Shown in pieces: positions 57,831 to 64,000 of a stretch of DNA of 64,000 bases. Location of the stretch: assembly GCA_930367205.1 (NCBI GenBank), contig OV884009.1, forward strand, positions 99,779,189 to 99,843,188. Reading direction: 5' to 3'. Within the stretch, counting starts at the first letter, position 1. Each line of letters starts with the position of its first letter. A model generated the notes under the pieces. The model did not search any database. It was given only the letters and a program-made list of their open reading frames with translations, and had not been told where the DNA came from. A program made the position numbers and the translations under genes. This stretch comes from Acanthosoma haemorrhoidale (lineage: Eukaryota > Arthropoda > Insecta > Hemiptera > Acanthosomatidae).

Positions 57831-58333
57831 TACAGATGATATGGAAAAACTAAAAATAATAAATAAAGTAACCGTACAATAACTTCTTATTAACGCAACT
57901 CGCTCACTCAATTTTCCCTTTTTACCATACAAAAATATTCGTATAGACAAAATGATCAAGATCTCAGAACATATTAAATACGTGCTTTCCATTCTTAGAT
58001 CTAAAACCTTTTTCCGGTTTTTATTTTGCTTCGCGTCTTTAAACTTTAAAAAAATCACCAATAGCTTTACTTAGTTGGCACTTGAGATTTCAAGTTTCAG
58101 AAGCAAGAAAAAGCTAAGTTTCTTTTTCATACTTAACGTTATTTAATTTTAACTAGTTTATTCATATTTCAGTAGCCTCACTATATTTTTTTTGTTATAT
58201 GAAACGACTGATAATACAAAAAATATTTTTATTTTTAATATAAACGATGTAAAAGACGTTGAGAGTGAAGAACCAATATCAAGAGACACTCTAAGGACTC
58301 TGTATGAGCTTTCTAAAACTTATTAAATATATT
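57831..58333. other. Non-coding AT-rich stretch
   Basis: Nothing recognisable. Confidence 0.4.
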
Positions 58334-58914
58334 GATTACTTAATTTTTATATATAACTTCTTTATTGTGCTAAAATTACAATCTACCTTATTAGGCAATA
58401 AGTGAGTGAGATAAATGCTCTCATTCATACCACATTTACAAAACATCATTGACTCGCTCATTCATACAATATTTACAGACAGCCCAGAGGCCTCCCAATT
58501 CCACATGCTTCTCAACTCCCTCCCATAGGAAAGAGGAAGCGGACTCTTGGGGTCTCCATCAGCCGCGTCACCGGATGCGAGCCAGTGGATGCTGACCAAG
58601 AGCGCGAGAGCCACAGACGATCAGGGCATGATTGGTTCTCTTGGCCTTTGCCAGAACTCCCACTGTCACTTATTTATAGCAGGTCACGAGACCATTGCGG
58701 TTTCAGTCTCCGAGGAGCATTATAGGGATAAGTGGTGCAGTGCAATGACGGGATTAGGGTGGTTGGGTAGGCTACTATGGAATTTTATAAACTTAGAAGG
58801 GATGAGTTCAAGAATGTAGGGTATATTAAGATCGTTATGAAGGGTTTTGTTGGTGACGTAATAAGAGGCATTTACTATTGTTCTCAGGACGTTTGATTGA
58901 AAGATTACTTAATT
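58334..58914 (-). mobile_element. 5'-truncated Jockey 3' end with TSD (copy 10)
   Basis: Element sequence 58346-58902 on the minus strand covers the RT C-terminus and 3' UTR, ending GCACAATAAAGAAG plus an AT tail. A 12-bp TSD, GATTACTTAATT, lies at 58334-58345 and 58903-58914. The 90-codon frame on the plus strand here is antisense and not a gene. Confidence 0.85.
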
Positions 58915-60734
58915 AATGATTAACTTATTCATTTAAATGATGACTGGATCAATTTCTGTATGTAAGAGAATTTTCTTTTTTCAGGGAGTTGAATTAGTGC
59001 AATGAATACCTATTATACTTGACATGAACAGTAAATGATGTTCTGTGGTTAATAAATGAAGGAATATGAAAAAAAAAACTGAATACAACAGTAAGTGCAA
59101 TTAAAAGTTGAGATAACAAAAGAAAAATAATGAAAAAAATACGATTTTGAAATTAAAAATTCAATCAAATAAAGCCTTTGAAAAATCATTGCAATGAGTG
59201 CAATTCATTAGAAATGTTCATATAAATAAAAGAATTATAAAGAGTAAATTTAAGATTGAGGAGATTATTAAATTATTGTGTAAAAAACTAATCAGAATCA
59301 TGCCTCTTCAACCACTAATACTTTATTTTTACTAAACAAAAAAAATTGCGTAAAATGAAGTCATTATTTCAAGAAAACCTACTAAAATCAGCTGAAGCGA
59401 GAATAAAGGGGTGGTTATTTGCTGGTTATTGGTCTATGTTATTAACTCTCAACACTTTACTTTTTAGAACACCAATGATATTGCATTTCCGAATTAGATT
59501 TGTAAATCTCAAACGACTTCTGAGCTGGGACTGAAGTAAAGATTTAAAAAGATTTCGAGGGATCCTAAAACCTAACCGTCACCAACTTTTCGTGTCCTGG
59601 TTCATTAATTATATTTTCTTAATATTATTCCATACCTAATCAGAATATTTTGAGCTGGATTGAATTATACTGTTAAGATTTAATATCGATTGTATAATTT
59701 TTACGAGTGCTATTACAGAACGAAAGTAGAACCTTTGACTTCGAGCTTGGCAATAAGAAGGATTAGGATTGAACAAAATTCAACTTTATACACCCGTTCA
59801 AAAACCAAATTTGGCAAGTTCCACTGGCAACAGGACTGGATTAATTTTTTATATGCTTATTTATATCCTCATCAAAAAATAGGAAGGGTCAACGTTTAAA
59901 ATTGTTTCAATTTGTTTTTGGAGTATTAAGGAAGAATCTGCCGGCTGTACTCAACAAAATTCCCCAATACACCACTCAAAAGACATGGCCGTTGTTAGTA
60001 TGTAACTTGCTTTTGATTAGACATTTTGAACTTAGTTAATGAAGGTAGCGCCTACCTATCTACTGCATGTCAAGCTGAATCCTGATAAGGCAGGTCCTGG
60101 ACGTGAGTTGGAAGAAATGAACCGCATCCTGAAAACGTCGGCACACATTGACGTTAATTTTCCCCTTGAAGTATATCTAGCCTCACTCCAAGTATATCTA
60201 GTATCAGCTAGCAACTTACTCACTAACACCTGAAACTAATAAATTATCATAGAATACTACACTACACAATATGTATGCATAAATAAAATGATGAAATAAA
60301 TTAAAATGCATATGGATATGCATAAATATCGTATCTAAAATACAAAATGGTCATTCCCACTTTTTATATCTGTAACTGCGACTAGTGGTTTCACAAAAAC
60401 CATTATAAGTACACCAGCTTAATGTATCAGTAGAATGATATTAAATTCTAAACCAGAAAAAAAATAAGGAATACACAACAATACTCCTCAAAAAAGTGCA
60501 CTTATTGTATAATAAACTTGTAAAATTTACAAAAAAAGAATATTCCTAAAAAAAAAAATTATTACTAAATTATCTACGATTGCCTAAATAATACACTGGA
60601 AGACACTTGTTCAATGCTTTCCAATAGTTAAGGTGAAAATCACCACAACATCAACATAACCAAAACTACTAAAATGGTAATATTGTGAAAAAAAATTACT
60701 AAATCACTAATCGAAAACTTCAAATCACTAAACC
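58915..60734. other. Non-coding AT-rich stretch
   Basis: Short frames at 59346-59534, 59690-59899 and 60039-60233 show no motif. Nothing else is seen. Confidence 0.4.
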
Positions 60735-61785
60735 GCCCAGGACCCATAATCACGACGAAGTGGTTGTGAAACAGGATGATATTTTAGGATCTTTTTAGTT
60801 ACATTCCACAGGAACAGGATAGGAGGAAATTAAAGGAATAGAATCAAAAGGATGCTAAATGCCACAGTAATTATTGTACGGGCACTGATTAGCAGGATGT
60901 TGGGTTATTTTTTATAATGTTTTCTAGAGGTATTTGGATTGGATTAGGTCTTCCAGATGCTAAGGTAAAAGATTTTCGTGGTAAATTTTCGGGTGACGGC
61001 TGGGTAACGATGTCTCCCAAGTCGACCTCTGGAGCAGGGTAGGGAAAGAATACACTGCATCGTCTAGGTCTTGGGATTTTTTCAGGGACCGGTGGGATAA
61101 CAGGACTGCAGGTTCATCTGCAAATGTGTCTAAAAAGATATTGGGGGTAGAGTGGACATTAGTGGTGTACAGGCTGTACAGGATGGGACCCTGGACATTG
61201 CCATGAGGATCTCCTGCTTTTATGGGATAGTATTTAGAATGTTGCCTCCCAAGCCGACCTCTGGAGAGCAGTTAAAGAATGCACTGCATCGTCTAGGTCT
61301 TGGGATGTTTTAAGGATGCTTTGAGGTCTATGGAATCTGTAGGAAGCTTGTGGAAGTGGTCCTAAACAACTTGACCCCTAAGAAATAAAGATTGAGGCAG
61401 TTTGTTGATTGGTCTTAGGGAAAGGTTAGGATCAAAGGGCTACGATCGGAGGAGAGGTCATCGAGGTGGGTAAGTGAATAGTTTAGTGTTCCTAAAATAT
61501 TGTAGAAAAAGAAGTCATGGAGATCAGGATTTTAGACTGGATCGGATGACCAATAGGTGCCTGTGTCAGAGAGACAGTAGAGCAGCATGTGATTGCAGAC
61601 AGTAAAGCCCAAGACCTAGTGTTTCTGTGGACCTTGAACCCCTGCATTTAAGTTCCCACCTACTCGGAAACGATGTCCGATGTAGTCTAGAAAGGAGATG
61701 AGTATGCCAAGGGACGTCACAATGGTACTAGTCATGAAGTTGGCTATTGCCCTGTGTTATCTGTGCCAGAGCCACAAGCAGATCC
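60735..61785 (-). mobile_element. Rearranged Jockey fragment (copy 11)
   Basis: The minus strand reads: endonuclease pieces (61785-61400), the RT N-terminus with LDDAV (about 61300), the deletion junction shared with copy 8 (about 61235), the RT catalytic region with FADE in place of FADD (about 61110), then again the RT N-terminus in undeleted form (61085-60735). The duplicated order shows two copies joined end to end. Confidence 0.7.
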
Positions 61786-63272
61786 TACTCGATATAAACG
61801 GCTTCTCATTGTGATATTATCAGTAATACGCACTAAATGGATATGTGCGTTAGTTCACTTACTTAATACCTCGTGAACAGCTCACGTAAATTGCCTGTTG
61901 AAACAGTTTCATGCCCGAAATACTTCCCATGAACGTTAGTAAACGGTGTAGATATGGAGAGTGCAATCTAAAGTGCAGAACAATTGCACAAGCGCAGAAC
62001 TAATCAGAAAAATTAAAATAATTATTTTTTTGGGCTAAATTTTTACACGTTGAATCATATGTTCATGATTCGGATGAATCACATTTTTTAAATAAACAAA
62101 AACGAAATTAAAACAAACTATCCTTTCGTTAATTAACTATCTTAAAAAGTGATATTCCTTCAAAATCTATTTATAATGGGTTTTTTTTTATAGCAGAACA
62201 GGTTTACCAAAAAATTAAATAGAGGGAAAATCAAACCGAGACAAACTCCACGTAAGTCCCTTAACCCTTATTTTCATTTCTTCGTCCACCGCATCCTTGA
62301 CAACAAAAAATGTAAATTACTAAAATATTTAGTCAAAGAGCTGATGGAAACCGGCTAGGAATGTATTTATACATCGCGGATTCATAGCGCGAGTTTTGTT
62401 TGATCCCAAAAACAAAGTATTCTGTAAGTATTCTTTAGAAGTATTTTCATATTAATGTATTTTACCACTTATAAATCTATTTATTACATCAGATTAAGAC
62501 AAAGATTTGCCTAATTAAGGCACAGGATAGTAGACTAAAAAATAGAAAAAAACTGTGGCATTAACGTATCTCAAAGAACATACAATAGTGCGCAATATGA
62601 TTCATGAGTAAAAAAAAAAGACTATCGACAACATCAAAAACATTATTAATTTAAAATGAAACAAAAAATATGTATTTTATTTCATTGGTAAAACCTTCAA
62701 AAGAACAGAAGGAAGTTTCATGGTTGCTGACCTTGACGAAGGTTATATTTAATTTAAATATTAATAAGCTGAATCTACTTAAAAATTAAAATGTAATTAT
62801 ATGCACGTGAAGTATCAACGAATGTAAAGGATTTTTACTTTACCATAGGATTTGTCGGTACCTATTACAATTCGAAAATTTTAAATTAAATTACATGCTA
62901 TCCAAGAGTTTCAATTACTACTAATCATGTAACTTAAAATTAAAAATTAATACTTCAAAGAGAACCAAAACCTAGTTAAATGCTGCCGGATGTAATTTAT
63001 ACACAGGTGAACAAATGTTAAGCAAGTTCATTTTATTTAACTGTTTTAAAACCCTGTTAAAGGAACCGGCTTCCGAAAAGCCTGCTTGGGTTTATTGCTT
63101 TACTTGCCCGTTTTAGCATAAAACTCTTCTTAAAACTTTTAACGTTTTTTTCCACTACTGAACTCAATGTAGCGTAAAAGTATTTCTTTCATTTTACCAT
63201 CAAGGGTCCTTTCCTAAAAATAGAGAGAACAATCAGAAATAATCGCAAATTTTTAACAAAAATTGTATAAAT
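61786..63272. other. Non-coding AT-rich stretch
   Basis: No gene or known repeat is recognised. Confidence 0.4.
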
Positions 63273-63669
63273 AACCTTTAAAAGAAATAACGGCAGTGAC
63301 CTCGTGACCTGCTATAAATGCGTGACAGTGGGAGTCCTGCCAATGGCCAGTTTCTCCAATCATGTCCTGAGCGTCTGTGGCTCTCGCGCTCTTGGCCAAC
63401 CTCCACTGGCTCGTATCCGGTGACGTAGTTGACGGAGGAGTGTTGGGGACTTCCCAAGACTCCGCTTCTTCTTTTGTATGCGAGGGAAGTGACAAACATG
63501 TTGATTTGGGAGGCCTCTGGGCTGTCTGTAAATATTGTATGAATCAGCGAGTGAATGATGAATTGTTAATATGGTATGAATGAGAGCATTTATCTTAATT
63601 ACTTATTGCCTAATAAGGCAGATTGTAATTTTAGCACGATAAAGGAAAAATAAAAAAAAACCTTTAAAA
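63273..63669 (+). mobile_element. 5'-truncated Jockey 3' UTR with TSD (copy 12)
   Basis: Element sequence 63284-63658 contains only the 3' UTR (CGGCAGTGACCTCGTGACC through GCACGATAAAGG) and an A-rich tail. An 11-bp TSD, AACCTTTAAAA, lies at 63273-63283 and 63659-63669. Confidence 0.85.
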
Positions 63670-64000
63670 TTATTTATGTCATCTTTTAAATGAGCACTTA
63701 GTTTCCAGAATGATGTGTGTGTTTTATTTACACCAATATTTTTATTTAATATATTCATTTCCTGATAAAAATATTTAATTATTTAAATTAATAGAACTAA
63801 CTCCGCATTATACTGGCCAGTTGAGGCAATCAGATATTTTTTTTTCTTGGACGTGAATAACAAAAGTCTCTACTGGGTTCTTTGAGGCATCAGGTGAGAG
63901 CTTACTCCAAAATAACACAACTTTATACAAGAATTTGGCTGAAAAAAATTGTGGTATACTTTTAATGAAAGTTGGAGTGGCTTTTGTAATCATAGTCTAC
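63670..64000. other. Non-coding stretch
   Basis: Nothing recognisable to the end of the window. Confidence 0.4.

Noticed and set aside
58547..58819. 90-codon plus-strand frame over copy 10, with similar frames at 38317-38550 and 63253-63495
   Set aside because: These are antisense or sense readings of the Jockey 3' UTR, repeated because the UTR is repeated.

Overview
This window looks like a piece of an AT-rich arthropod (most likely insect) nuclear genome. I see no convincing host protein-coding gene. Recognisable content is almost all retrotransposon sequence: Ty3/gypsy and BEL/Pao LTR elements, Jockey-type and I-type non-LTR elements, some with target-site duplications (TSDs) I could place by eye. 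A short nuclear copy of mitochondrial cox1, in which TGA must be read as Trp, also points to an invertebrate nuclear genome. I cannot name the order or species.

Layout. (1) 0.9-9.2 kb: a decayed minus-strand Ty3/gypsy element with a tRNA-Phe-type primer binding site. Its integrase frame is split by a plus-strand BEL/Pao element at 2288-5794 (TSD AGGGC). The BEL copy has lost gag, most of protease and reverse transcriptase but keeps an open 792-aa RNase H-integrase frame. (2) 10.7-20.6 kb: a three-layer nest. A plus-strand Jockey-like element is cut at 13.5 kb by a minus-strand I-clade element (12-bp TSD) and at 15.9 kb by the most unusual object in the window. That object, at 15943-20584, is a gypsy element of tRNA-Trp (CsRn1-like) type. 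Its two 920-bp LTRs are inverted relative to each other, its 3' UTR and polypurine tract lie inverted on the outside, and an intact RT-RNase H-integrase frame lies between. A 5-bp duplication (TACCT) flanks the whole unit. (3) 20.6-33.5 kb: mostly non-coding, with a 5'-truncated Jockey 3' end, two small tandem duplications and one LTR. (4) 33.5-35.8 kb: a second tRNA-Phe-type gypsy element, truncated, frameshifted and carrying a nonsense codon. (5) 36-41.6 kb: a non-LTR endonuclease fragment, Jockey pieces, a degenerate repeat array and another LTR. (6) 41.6-44.2 kb: non-coding, with a foldback of two ~195-bp arms. (7) 44.2-49.9 kb: a Jockey element inserted into an older Jockey fragment, then a dead gypsy RT. 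(8) 51-61.8 kb: Jockey deletion derivatives, an LTR fragment, the cox1 NUMT, and a 1.4-kb unit with perfect 32-bp terminal inverted repeats around a gag-like relic. (9) 63.3-63.7 kb: one more Jockey 3' end with TSD.

The genes do not form a host pathway. They are the parts of mobile elements (gag, protease, RT, RNase H, integrase, endonuclease), mostly broken. Two long frames are intact: the 880-aa pol of the inverted-LTR element and the 792-aa RNase H-integrase of the BEL derivative. A 647-aa RT-RNase H frame in the I-clade element is also open but 5'-truncated.
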